From: an uncultured Lachnospiraceae bacterium
GTDB taxonomy: Bacteria > Bacillota > Clostridia > Lachnospirales > Lachnospiraceae
Direction: 5' to 3'
Length of the DNA stretch: 14,667 nt
Assembly (NCBI GenBank): GCA_910584695.1
Contig: CAJUBR010000069.1
Span: 1-14,667, forward strand
In this document: positions 8,256-14,667 of the stretch, piece by piece
How positions within the stretch are numbered: position 1 is the first letter of the stretch
How the letters are laid out: every line of letters begins with the position of its first letter
The notes under the pieces: generated by a model
The model's database searches: none
What the model was told of the DNA's origin: nothing
Seen by the model: only the letters and a program-made list of their open reading frames with translations
Position numbers and translations under genes: made by a program

Positions 8256-8606
8256 TTACATATATTTTTCAATACAGGCAATGATCTGGGCCTGAACAGG
8301 CTGGATTTCTTTTAGTATGATTTGAGCCTGTTCCGGCTGGCCGTTACGTAATAAATCTACAATCTTTGTATAAGCTTCATAAATCGGCGTAAGTGATAAA
8401 TTACCTGCAGCTCCTTTAACGGCATGGGTTTTTTCTATCACTTCCGTATAATCATTACAATCAAAATCCGGATTAATGGATGCTTTATTTAGCATATCCG
8501 GAAACTTTTTCAGCATTTTTTCATACAAGGACTGATTTCCCATAAAACGTTCTACCGCCTCGTCAATATTTACGCCTAAATCTTTCAATTCTTCAAGCAG
8601 ACTCAT
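8256..8606 (-). CDS. Stand-alone histidine phosphotransfer (HPt) protein
   Basis: A 116-residue, all-helical protein with the HPt signature THAVKGAAGNL; H61 is the phosphorylated histidine. It lacks kinase and receiver domains and would shuttle phosphate between receivers of the kinase and the response regulator encoded downstream. AGGAGG (8615-8620) is 8 bases from the ATG, a strong ribosome binding site. It is the first gene of the operon, just behind a near-consensus promoter. Stand-alone HPt proteins are known partners of hybrid kinases without their own HPt domain, as in this case. Confidence 0.92.
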   Translation of the reverse strand: MSLLEELKDLGVNIDEAVERFMGNQSLYEKMLKKFPDMLNKASINPDFDCNDYTEVIEKTHAVKGAAGNLSLTPIYEAYTKIVDLLRNGQPEQAQIILKEIQPVQAQIIACIEKYM

Positions 8607-8664
8607 TATAAATTCCTCCTCTTTATAGTCAGATATATTATTATAAGTAAATTAATGTTAATTG

Positions 8665-8693
8665 ATTTTATCACATATAAGTATATTCGTCAA
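8665..8693 (-). promoter_or_regulatory. Sigma-A promoter of the phosphorelay operon
   Basis: Read on the minus strand, TTGACG (8688-8693), a 17-base spacer and TAAAAT (8665-8670) form a good sigma-A promoter. A TG one base before the -10 gives an extended -10. It lies about 60 bases upstream of the Hpt start codon. Confidence 0.75.
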
Positions 8694-8743
8694 CGTAAGC
8701 AAAGGTTCTGCTTTGATTCCCTATTTCCTGATTTATTTTAAAA

Positions 8744-8772
8744 TTGACCACAACAAAAATAATTGGTATAAT
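8744..8772 (+). promoter_or_regulatory. Sigma-A promoter of the lipoprotein gene
   Basis: TTGACC (8744-8749), a 17-base spacer and a perfect TATAAT (8767-8772). Transcription would start near 8779, about 54 bases before the lipoprotein ATG. It is back to back with the phosphorelay promoter, with about 50 bases between the two -35 boxes. Confidence 0.8.
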
Positions 8773-8832
8773 AATCAAGAGTAATCTATCCATATACTTT
8801 AACTAAAATATTAAGAAGGAAAGGATCTTACC

Positions 8833-9369
8833 ATGAAAAGAATATTATTGTTGATTCTGCCACTTACTGTACTATCTTCATTTGTCCTCACCGGATGTAA
8901 TAACAAAGATAATTCATCTTATAAGAATCTGGAAGAAAGGGTGAAACAGCTTGAACAACAAGTTGCCATACTGAATAAAACATTGACGGAGCAGTCTGCT
9001 GAGCACTCTGATGCCGATATCTCTACCGAACACTTTGTTGATACATCTGATTCCACTTCCAACAATCTTACAGCCGACACAATGCAATCCCTTACCAAAG
9101 CGGTTGATGAAGTAACTGCAAAGGCAGACTCTGCTACCCCTAATGGAAATATAGAAGAAAAAAGAGCTCAGTTTTTTAACCTGAAAGATGAACTGGACCT
9201 AACAGACCAACGACTGGATTCCTATGATGATTATATTGAATCCCAGTATAAGCAGGGTCAGCTTTCTTATGAAGATTACCGGAGTCAGGAACAAATTCTG
9301 GAAAACCTGGAGGATAAATTGGATGCATCCGAAGATAAATTAGAACGAACCTTCGGAATAGATGACTAG
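8833..9369 (+). CDS. Small coiled-coil lipoprotein of unknown function
   Basis: A 178-residue predicted lipoprotein. Residues 1-21 are a lipoprotein signal peptide (MKR, hydrophobic core, LTGC), so C22 should be lipidated and the protein anchored outside the membrane. A heptad-like coiled coil follows at about 31-52 (LEERVKQLEQQVAILN), then a Ser/Thr/Asp-rich flexible stretch (about 53-105) and a charged helical C-terminal region (about 106-178) ending in GIDD with repeated LEDKLD-like heptads. AAGGA (8821-8825) lies 7 bases before the ATG. It is divergent from the phosphorelay operon and may be part of, or controlled by, the same envelope-sensing circuit, but only position supports that. I do not recognise a named family. 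Confidence 0.85.
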   Translation: MKRILLLILPLTVLSSFVLTGCNNKDNSSYKNLEERVKQLEQQVAILNKTLTEQSAEHSDADISTEHFVDTSDSTSNNLTADTMQSLTKAVDEVTAKADSATPNGNIEEKRAQFFNLKDELDLTDQRLDSYDDYIESQYKQGQLSYEDYRSQEQILENLEDKLDASEDKLERTFGIDD

Positions 9370-9376
9370 TGTTTTT

Positions 9377-9430
9377 GCATTGTCAAAAATGTGATTTTCA
9401 TTTATTTCACCGTCACATTTTTGACAATGC
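9377..9430. terminator. Long palindrome between convergent lipoprotein and MATE genes, probable bidirectional terminator
   Basis: A perfect 18-base inverted repeat has arms at 9377-9394 and 9413-9430, with an 18-base loop. Each arm contains an A-tract or T-tract (AAAAATGTGA paired with TCACATTTTT), so a U-tract is embedded in the stem in both directions, as in bidirectional intrinsic terminators. No U-run follows the complete stem, so a role as another kind of palindromic element is not excluded. Confidence 0.55.
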
Positions 9431-9460
9431 CCCAAATTACAATAAAAAGGCATAACAGCT

Positions 9461-10783
9461 TTATTCTTTCAATATAAAATAATAGCAAACTCCTACCACA
9501 TCCGCCAAAAACCATCCAATCGGAATCGCTGCCCAGATTCCTTTCACTCCGATTGAAGAAATCCCTGAAAACACATACGCTAGTACAACTCTGGTTCCCA
9601 AAGAACAGACCGTAAGGACAACAGACATCCCAGGCTTTTCTACTGCCCGGTAATAACCATAGAGCATAAACAAAAGTCCGATCCCAATATAAAAGGCAGC
9701 TTCAATCCGCAGATAATTCACACCTTCCTGAATCACCTTAACATTTTCTGAATTAATAAAAATACCCATTAATGGCTTTGCAAAAAAACAAATCAACAGG
9801 CTGATTACCATACAGAATATACAAATACAGATAACAGAACTCTTAATTCCTTTCCAAATTCGTTCCTTTTTTCCTGCCCCATAGTTTTGTGCCACAAAAG
9901 TAGAAAATGCATTTCCAAAATCCTGTACTGGCATATAAGCGATTGTGTCAATTTTTACAGCGGCTGCAAATGCTGCCATCACCACTGCACCAAAACTATT
10001 TACCAATCCCTGTATCATAAGAATTCCAAAGTTCATCACTGATTGCTGAAGGCATGTCAAAAAGGAAAAGCCAAATATATTTTTTAGAATCTCTCTTTCC
10101 AAATGCATATGCCGTTTTCCCACACGTAACATTGGAAAACAACAATAATAGTACACGGTAATTCCAATTCCCGATACAAACTGGGAAATAACGGTTGCCG
10201 CTGCTGCTCCCTGAACTCCCCCCTTATATATCACAACAAAGAGAATATCCAGCAGAATATTCAAAATAACTGCGACACCTAAAAATACTAGTGGAATTAC
10301 CGAATTCCCGACTGCTCGCAACAGATTTGCAAAAAAATTATAGAGAAACGTCGCTGTTATACCCGCAAAAATACAAATCAGATATTCTTTCATCAAATCC
10401 TGTATTTCTACAGGTACCTGCAAAACTTTAATCATCCAATTAAGAAGGAGCAGCACACTAATATTTAAAACTACTGTTAAAGCTCCGATCAATAAAAAGG
10501 ATTGGAAAATACCTTTTTTCAGACTTTCGTAGTCCTTCCTGCCAAACTGGATTGCAAAATAAGCACTGCTTCCCATACAAAGTCCTATCAATATCGATGT
10601 CAAAAATGTCATCAGTGTATAAGAAGAACCTACTGCTGCCAATGCACCCGCACCAAGAACCTTTCCAACAATAATCGTATCCACTATATTATATAATTGC
10701 TGTAATACATTTCCCAACATAAGAGGAAATGAAAATTTCAATAATTGAATCGTAATATTTCCTGATGTTAAATCATGATTCAT
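9461..10783 (-). CDS. MATE-family multidrug/cation antiporter
   Basis: A 440-residue integral membrane protein with about 12 hydrophobic helices, the length usual for MATE transporters. The N-terminus has the family's typical opening, NHDLTSGNI followed by FPLMLGNVLQQLYNIVD and IVGKVLGAGALAAVG. The second half repeats the pattern around FVAQNYGAGKKERIWKG. MATE proteins export cationic compounds in exchange for Na+ or H+; the substrate cannot be told from sequence. The ribosome binding site is weak (GGGGT about 8 bases before ATG). It stands alone: the lipoprotein gene converges on it, and an XRE-regulator remnant lies upstream on the same strand, which may once have controlled it. Confidence 0.93.
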   Translation of the reverse strand: MNHDLTSGNITIQLLKFSFPLMLGNVLQQLYNIVDTIIVGKVLGAGALAAVGSSYTLMTFLTSILIGLCMGSSAYFAIQFGRKDYESLKKGIFQSFLLIGALTVVLNISVLLLLNWMIKVLQVPVEIQDLMKEYLICIFAGITATFLYNFFANLLRAVGNSVIPLVFLGVAVILNILLDILFVVIYKGGVQGAAAATVISQFVSGIGITVYYYCCFPMLRVGKRHMHLEREILKNIFGFSFLTCLQQSVMNFGILMIQGLVNSFGAVVMAAFAAAVKIDTIAYMPVQDFGNAFSTFVAQNYGAGKKERIWKGIKSSVICICIFCMVISLLICFFAKPLMGIFINSENVKVIQEGVNYLRIEAAFYIGIGLLFMLYGYYRAVEKPGMSVVLTVCSLGTRVVLAYVFSGISSIGVKGIWAAIPIGWFLADVVGVCYYFILKE

Positions 10784-10833
10784 TGTGATACCCCATTTTC
10801 GTTTCAGCAGGCTTTTCCTGCATTCTGTCTTAT

Positions 10834-10862
10834 AGGTTATCGCAAAGTCTGGTTCCTGTCAA
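10834..10862 (-). promoter_or_regulatory. Candidate promoter of the MATE gene
   Basis: On the minus strand a perfect TTGACA (10857-10862) is followed after 17 bases by the poor -10 TAACCT (10834-10839), and after 22 bases by a better TATAAG (10829-10834). Neither pairing is ideal, so the promoter may need an activator. A small GCAGG/CCTGC hairpin (10807-10821) follows in the leader. Confidence 0.4.
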
Positions 10863-10888
10863 TGTACAGCATTCAGGATTTTGCTTTA

Positions 10889-11041
10889 CTAGTCAAAATA
10901 AAACAATTCTTCAAATTTTTTATCCAGAGCAATACACAAAATCAATGCCAGCTTTGCCGTTGGATTAAATTGTCCCGTCTCAATGGAACTAATCGTATTC
11001 CTTGAAACTCCCACCATTTCTGCCAGTTGGCTTTGTGATAA
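10889..11041 (-). pseudogene. Truncated XRE-family (Cro/CI-type) helix-turn-helix regulator remnant
   Basis: Minus-strand translation gives 50 residues from LSQSQLAEMVGVSRNTISS through IETGQFNPTAKLAL to KKFEELFYFD and a TAG stop. This is the HTH core and C-terminus of the short XRE regulators of about 65 residues. The N-terminal helix (about 13-15 residues, usually M-K-x-R-I-x-x-L-R-x) is missing: an in-frame TAA lies two codons upstream of LSQ, and no start codon or ribosome binding site precedes it. An internal Met (in AEMVG) would omit half the HTH. I therefore call it broken. The remaining DNA up to the ZIP gene (11042-11163) holds no gene I can support; another frame there reads YWIGLLRLHRKLAK, possibly a scrap of a lost neighbouring gene. 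Confidence 0.75.
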
Positions 11042-11163
11042 GTTTTATTGTCAATACTTTTTGCAAGTTTTCTGTGCAATCGCAACAGCCCAATCCAATA
11101 CAAAAATTATCAGGATCTATAAATCAGCAACCCTGTTGCAAGCAGCGGGCAGCAAAAACCGTT

Positions 11164-11955
11164 TTACCCCAGTGACACATCCAGTACCATCATTACTACG
11201 AACCCAATCATTACTCCTGCTGTGGCCAATTGCTTATTGTCCTTAAAAGATTCCGGTATCAGTTCAGAACAGACCACCGAAATCATGGCACCTGCTGAAA
11301 AAGAAAGTACCAGTGGAAGGGCAGATTGTACCTTTAATGCAAACAGGGCACCCAGCACACCCGCTATCGGTTCCACCAGACCGGAAAACTGCCCGATCAG
11401 AAAACTTTTCCATCTTGACATGCCCTCCCTGCGAAGAGGCATTGCTACGCAGGTTCCCTCTGGAAAATTCTGAACACCAATACCTACTGCCAGCATAACC
11501 GCACCTACCAATGAGGTCCCTCCGCCTTCCAAAGCAGCACAGCCAAAGGCAACACCTACCGCCAATCCTTCTGGAATATTATGCATTGTCACTGCGGTTG
11601 TCAGCAAAACACAGCGGACCCATCCCTCTCCCCTTTCTTTACAATAAGGTTTTTTAGACATAAGCACATCCGATACAACGATAAAGATACTTCCAAGCAA
11701 AAGCCCTGCTGCTGCATATGCTGCTGCATTTCTTCCTATCTGTTCCGACAAATCAATAGCAGGACTTAAAAGTGACCAATAGGATGCTGCAATCATAACT
11801 CCTGCTGCAAATCCCATCATGACATCCATTACCTTTTGATTCACATTTTTAAAAAAGAACACAAGGGAAGCACCTAATACCGTAACACCATATGTGAATA
11901 GGGTTGCTAGCAACCCCTGATAAACAGGGTTCAAAGACATAAACCATTGTACCAT
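11164..11955 (-). CDS. ZIP-family divalent metal transporter (ZupT/GufA type)
   Basis: A 263-residue membrane protein with about 8 hydrophobic helices. The two ZIP metal-binding helices are clear: HNIPEGLAVG (125-134) and QNFPEGTCVAMPLR (162-175), the His/Asn/Glu motifs that bind the metal in the pore. SELIPES (230-236) is also typical. ZIP proteins move Zn2+, and often Fe2+ or Mn2+, into the cytoplasm; specificity cannot be read from sequence. AAGGAG (11961-11966) sits 5 bases before the ATG. The gene is separated by 163 bases from the anti-sigma gene upstream on the same strand, and that gap carries its own candidate promoter and repeats. I saw no strong intrinsic terminator downstream. Confidence 0.93.
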   Translation of the reverse strand: MVQWFMSLNPVYQGLLATLFTYGVTVLGASLVFFFKNVNQKVMDVMMGFAAGVMIAASYWSLLSPAIDLSEQIGRNAAAYAAAGLLLGSIFIVVSDVLMSKKPYCKERGEGWVRCVLLTTAVTMHNIPEGLAVGVAFGCAALEGGGTSLVGAVMLAVGIGVQNFPEGTCVAMPLRREGMSRWKSFLIGQFSGLVEPIAGVLGALFALKVQSALPLVLSFSAGAMISVVCSELIPESFKDNKQLATAGVMIGFVVMMVLDVSLG

Positions 11956-11971
11956 TTATACTCCTTTACCA

Positions 11972-12055
11972 GGTCGGCACCGGCTATTACCCCATTCCGA
12001 CCCGTTTCCTATTTGATTCCTCTACTATTGTATGTAGCGATACAGGAAACGTGAA
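11972..12055 (-). promoter_or_regulatory. Repeat-rich upstream region of the ZIP gene: candidate promoter, operator or RNA leader
   Basis: Two inverted repeats lie end to end on the minus strand: GTTTCCT (12044-12050) with AGGAAAC (12004-12010), then GGTCGG (11997-12002) with CCGACC (11972-11977). The second would form a hairpin 5 bases ahead of the AAGGAG of the ZIP gene. A candidate promoter, TTCACG (12050-12055), 17 bases, TACAAT (12027-12032), overlaps the first repeat, so that repeat may be an operator. If transcription starts further upstream, both repeats could instead form a structured leader. I could not match it to a riboswitch class I know. Confidence 0.4.
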
Positions 12056-12118
12056 TGACAGCAAGCAGCACTTAGCTCGTTGCTCGAAGAATTCATCTTA
12101 TTCAGCTAATCTTTTATC

Positions 12119-13348
12119 CTATCGCATGATCCTGGTATAAATATATGCCACCTCATCCAGATTACTGATGCCTAAAATAGCATCTTTTTGTGCAACCACT
12201 GCAAATCCATAAATATTTAAACCATATTCTTCCACATTGTCCGCTAAAGAATGAAAATCATCTGCACTTTCATCCATTTCAATCATTTTACAAAATTCTG
12301 TTTCATCTGCCATAAACCGGAGCATACTGACTACATGCCGTTTCATATTATCTTCAGAAACAACCCATTTTTCCTCTTCCCCTGTCATCATACCTGTATC
12401 ATATTGACTAAGTAACGGATATTTTTCTGTATTGTAAAAAAGCTGACCACAACTGCCTCTATAAATAAACCCAATATTACTTAAAGATAAATATTCTGTC
12501 TCATCATTTTTTGCATCATAAAACTTATTTTTCTGACAGATTGCACACCAATCTACATCTATATTATTTTTCTCAGCCCATACGGTAAAATTACTGTAAT
12601 CCATCACATGACTCAAAGTCACATATGCAATATAAAAGTCATCATCATGTAATTCCTGAAGTTCCTTTAATGCGTTCTCCCAGCTTCCAAATGCACCAAC
12701 GTCTCCTATCATATGATCATTAACCACATCATCCGCCGGTACAAATGCGTTTCCGGTTGGTCTTGTAAGCAGATTTGCGTCATACAAAATTATCCTTCCT
12801 TTATTAACGGTTCCAGCTACATCAGTAAAAGTGTCCGTAACACTTGTATTCTGGACAATCGCAATATCATATTTTCCATTCCCATTCCCAATCACATTAA
12901 CATTCTGTCTGTAGGTACCAGGAAGAAACAGTTCAGAATAAACGGCTAAATCTAAAGAAAGCCGGTTCGTTTCAGAATCATTCTCTGAACCCACAATTTC
13001 AGATGGATCATAATAGAATTTATCCACGATCTGAGGCGAAGCAAAAATAATGAAACAGACTACAGCCAAAACAGTAACTCCTACAATTACCCCCATTTTG
13101 ATGAAGGTCTTACGAATAGCTGCATGAATCATTTTTGAAAACCGTTCTGACTCTCTTTCTGTTTCCGTTGAAATAGTATCACCCTCAGCTTCGCTATCCT
13201 GTAAACCAGAAAATACGGATAATTCATCCTGTTCAAACAGATATTCACTGATAGCATCCTGACGTTCGATATCCTCTTCTACCTGTTTTTTCTGTTTACT
13301 GTCTAATTTTCCATTTTTATATAATTCAATTAACTCATAATATGTCAT
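12119..13348 (-). CDS. Membrane anti-sigma factor with Sigma_reg_N and Sigma_reg_C-like domains
   Basis: A 409-residue single-pass membrane protein. The cytoplasmic N-terminus (about 1-82) is helical and charged (ELIELYKNGKLDSKQKKQV) and should bind the sigma factor. A segment starting FSKMIHAAIRKTFIKMG leads into one membrane helix (about 83-104), followed by FYYDP, which is typical of the sigma-factor regulator N-terminal family. The extracytoplasmic part (about 105-409) ends in a region resembling the sigma regulator C-terminal domain and should sense envelope conditions. The start overlaps the end of the sigma gene by 14 bases, with GGAGGTGAAAGG just before the ATG, so the two genes are translationally coupled. 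Its partner gene carries a frameshift, which leaves the purpose of this intact regulator unclear. The function is inferred from architecture and gene order. Confidence 0.82.
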   Translation of the reverse strand: MTYYELIELYKNGKLDSKQKKQVEEDIERQDAISEYLFEQDELSVFSGLQDSEAEGDTISTETERESERFSKMIHAAIRKTFIKMGVIVGVTVLAVVCFIIFASPQIVDKFYYDPSEIVGSENDSETNRLSLDLAVYSELFLPGTYRQNVNVIGNGNGKYDIAIVQNTSVTDTFTDVAGTVNKGRIILYDANLLTRPTGNAFVPADDVVNDHMIGDVGAFGSWENALKELQELHDDDFYIAYVTLSHVMDYSNFTVWAEKNNIDVDWCAICQKNKFYDAKNDETEYLSLSNIGFIYRGSCGQLFYNTEKYPLLSQYDTGMMTGEEEKWVVSEDNMKRHVVSMLRFMADETEFCKMIEMDESADDFHSLADNVEEYGLNIYGFAVVAQKDAILGISNLDEVAYIYTRIMR

Positions 13349-13840
13349 AACCTTTCACCTCCATATATTCTTTCAATTCCCGTTTACCACGATGAGCCAG
13401 CACCCGTATATTTTCCGGTGAAAGCTTAAGCAGTACTGCAATTTCTTTCTGTGACAAACCACCATAATATTGCAATGTAAGTATTTCTCTTTTTTGTTCT
13501 CCCAGATGCTGCAATGCCTGATACAACAGCCGGGAACGTTCATCAGCAAGCAGCCGGTTTAATAATTCTGATGTATTTTCATCATATAACGTATCTCCGA
13601 CTTCCTCCAAAGGTATATTCCTCTGTTCTCTGTTTCGATAATTAAAGAAAAGATTTCTAGCCACCATATATAACCAGGTCTCATATTAGTATGTTTATCC
13701 GACAATGAAAGCAATGCTTTTAAAAACGTTTCCTGCATCAGGTCCTCAGCAAACTCTTGATTCCTGCAAAGGGAAAACAAATATAGATAAATCTCTTTTT
13801 GATATTTCAAATATAACTGCTGTAACAATTCATTTTCCAT
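13335..13840 (-). pseudogene. ECF-type RNA polymerase sigma factor with a one-base frameshift
   Basis: Two overlapping frames together make one ECF sigma factor of about 168 residues. The first frame (from ATG 13838-13840) gives region 2: YQKEIYLYLFSLCRNQEFAE, DLMQETFLKALLSLSDK, then ...NMRP, after which it reads nonsense and stops at 13559. The second frame supplies the rest: MVARNLFFNYRNREQRNIP, and region 4 with LQYYGGLSQKEIAVLLKL, NIRVLAHRGKRELKEY. The minus-strand sequence AGACCTGGTTATATATGG becomes RPWLYMVARN if one T is added (CCTTGG), so a single T is missing near 13676. WLYMVARN is the expected conserved motif there. AAGGAGG (13846-13852) lies 5 bases before the start. The second frame has no ribosome binding site of its own. 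The lesion could be a real mutation or an assembly error. Confidence 0.85.
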
Positions 13841-13913
13841 ATCTGCCTCCTTTCCTTTTTGAAACGTTTCTAATAATAAAACAATTAAAAAACTAAAATG
13901 TTACAAATATTTT

Positions 13914-13948
13914 CCAAAAAATTTGAGGCATCAAAAATGACACCTCAA
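13914..13948 (-). terminator. Intrinsic terminator of the aminopeptidase gene
   Basis: On the minus strand an 11-pair stem (arms 13938-13948 and 13923-13933; two G-T pairs) with a loop of four T is followed directly by ATTTTTTGG. This is a classic Rho-independent terminator, about 95 bases after the aminopeptidase stop and about 75 bases before the sigma factor start. Confidence 0.85.
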
Positions 13949-14043
13949 TCTCTTTCAATATTATTTCAAAAATCCCGTCCGACACATTTTCACATTCTGT
14001 CCTAAAACTTCTTCATTAATACATCAATACATTCTTCAACTTC

Positions 14044-14667
14044 CTAAGCATCTTTTAAAAATGCTTTATATGCTTTCAACGCCTCATATACATCTGCCTT
14101 ACTTGTAATCTCCCACGGTGCATGCATATTAAGGACTGCCACCCCGCTGTCAATTACATTCATTCCATACAGGGACAAAATATAAGCAATGGTTCCTCCT
14201 CCACCGACATCAACTTTCCCAAGCTCTGCCGTCTGAAATGCCACCTTGTTATCGTCCATAATTTTACGGAGTTTAGCAATATATTCAGCATTTGCATCAT
14301 TGGAACCGGATTTTCCTCTGGAACCGGTAAACTTATTAAATACGACGCCTCTTCCGAAATAAGCGGCATTTTTCTTCTCAAATGCATTTGCAAAATTAGG
14401 ATCAAATGCTGCCGATACGTCAGAAGATAACATATAAGATGCCGCAAGGCATTTTTTAAGCTTTAATTCGGAATACTCATCCATTGCATCCATCAATTCT
14501 GCTACTGTGTTTTCAAAGAATTTAGACTGCATTCCGGTAGCACCTACGGAACCAATTTCCTCCTTATCTACTAATAAACAGCAGGCGATCCGCTTCACCT
14601 CATTCATTTCCATCATAGCGGCTGCAGAAGTATACGCACATACACGGTCATCCTGTCCATAAGCCAT
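14044..14667 (-). CDS. M18-family aminopeptidase, C-terminal part (cut by the window edge)
   Basis: The last 207 residues of a zinc metallo-aminopeptidase of the aspartyl aminopeptidase type (family M18, usually about 430-480 residues). The gene enters from beyond 14667; the Met at the edge is internal. Visible motifs, numbered in this fragment: YGQDDRVCAYTS with the metal-bridging Asp (D6 or D7), DKEEIGS with the catalytic Glu and metal Glu (E36, E37), SSDVSAAFDPNF (D83), FTGSRGKSGSNDANAE (113-128), and MHAPWEI with the final metal His (H182). Such enzymes are cytosolic dodecamers that remove N-terminal residues from peptides, often acidic ones. The gene ends well before a strong terminator and is not obviously co-transcribed with the sigma gene. 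Confidence 0.93.
   Translation of the reverse strand: MAYGQDDRVCAYTSAAAMMEMNEVKRIACCLLVDKEEIGSVGATGMQSKFFENTVAELMDAMDEYSELKLKKCLAASYMLSSDVSAAFDPNFANAFEKKNAAYFGRGVVFNKFTGSRGKSGSNDANAEYIAKLRKIMDDNKVAFQTAELGKVDVGGGGTIAYILSLYGMNVIDSGVAVLNMHAPWEITSKADVYEALKAYKAFLKDA

Noticed and set aside
8700..8715. CAAAG/CTTTG inverted repeat between the divergent promoters
   Set aside because: The arms are only 5 bases long in AT-rich DNA and fit no known operator; chance is a sufficient explanation.
11127..11139. GCAAC-CCT-GTTGC hairpin downstream of the ZIP gene
   Set aside because: The stem is 5 bases with no following U-run on the minus strand, too weak to call a terminator.
10983..11246. Plus-strand open frame across the XRE remnant and the end of the ZIP gene
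   Set aside because: It is antisense to two recognisable minus-strand coding segments, and its product resembles no protein I know.
1..14667. CRISPR arrays, tRNA or rRNA genes, insertion sequences, prophage or defence genes
   Set aside because: I saw no direct-repeat arrays, tRNA cloverleaf motifs, transposase or integrase motifs, or defence-type proteins in the window.

Overview
The window looks like a chromosomal segment of a low-GC Gram-positive Clostridia, most likely a Lachnospiraceae gut anaerobe. The basis is AT-rich DNA, AGGAGG-type ribosome binding sites, sigma-A-like promoters, a CIRCE heat-shock operator, a CspA/CspB-like S8 protease, an IscR-type Rrf2 regulator and a Sigma_reg_N/C anti-sigma factor. 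The family assignment is inferred from protein style, not from a search. There are no rRNA or tRNA genes, CRISPR arrays or insertion sequences.

Layout. Bases 1-2230 hold a perfect CIRCE, a good sigma-A promoter and htpG (Hsp90) with a long acidic linker. Convergent to it lies an IscR-like Rrf2 regulator. Next on the minus strand is an S8 protease of the Csp type. Upstream of that (4583-8606) is a compact phosphorelay operon, transcribed in the order Hpt protein, HD-GYP response regulator, hybrid histidine kinase with two receiver domains. A near-consensus promoter drives it, back to back with an equally good promoter for a small coiled-coil lipoprotein (8833-9369). A long palindrome separates that gene from a convergent MATE transporter. 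Upstream of MATE is the C-terminal remnant of an XRE-type regulator, then a ZIP metal transporter with a possibly structured or operator-bearing upstream region. The last unit is an ECF sigma factor overlapping its membrane anti-sigma gene; the sigma reading frame is broken by an apparent one-base deletion. The window ends inside an M18 aminopeptidase gene, which has a clear intrinsic terminator.

How the genes work together. The kinase carries no HPt domain but has two receivers, the small Hpt protein supplies the missing phosphotransfer histidine, and the HD-GYP regulator is a plausible output that would lower cyclic di-GMP. This is the best-supported system here. The architecture is of known types, so I do not claim a wholly new system. 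The most unusual points are the split phosphorelay, the CIRCE upstream of the -35 at htpG, the broken sigma factor beside an intact anti-sigma factor, and the region in front of the ZIP gene.
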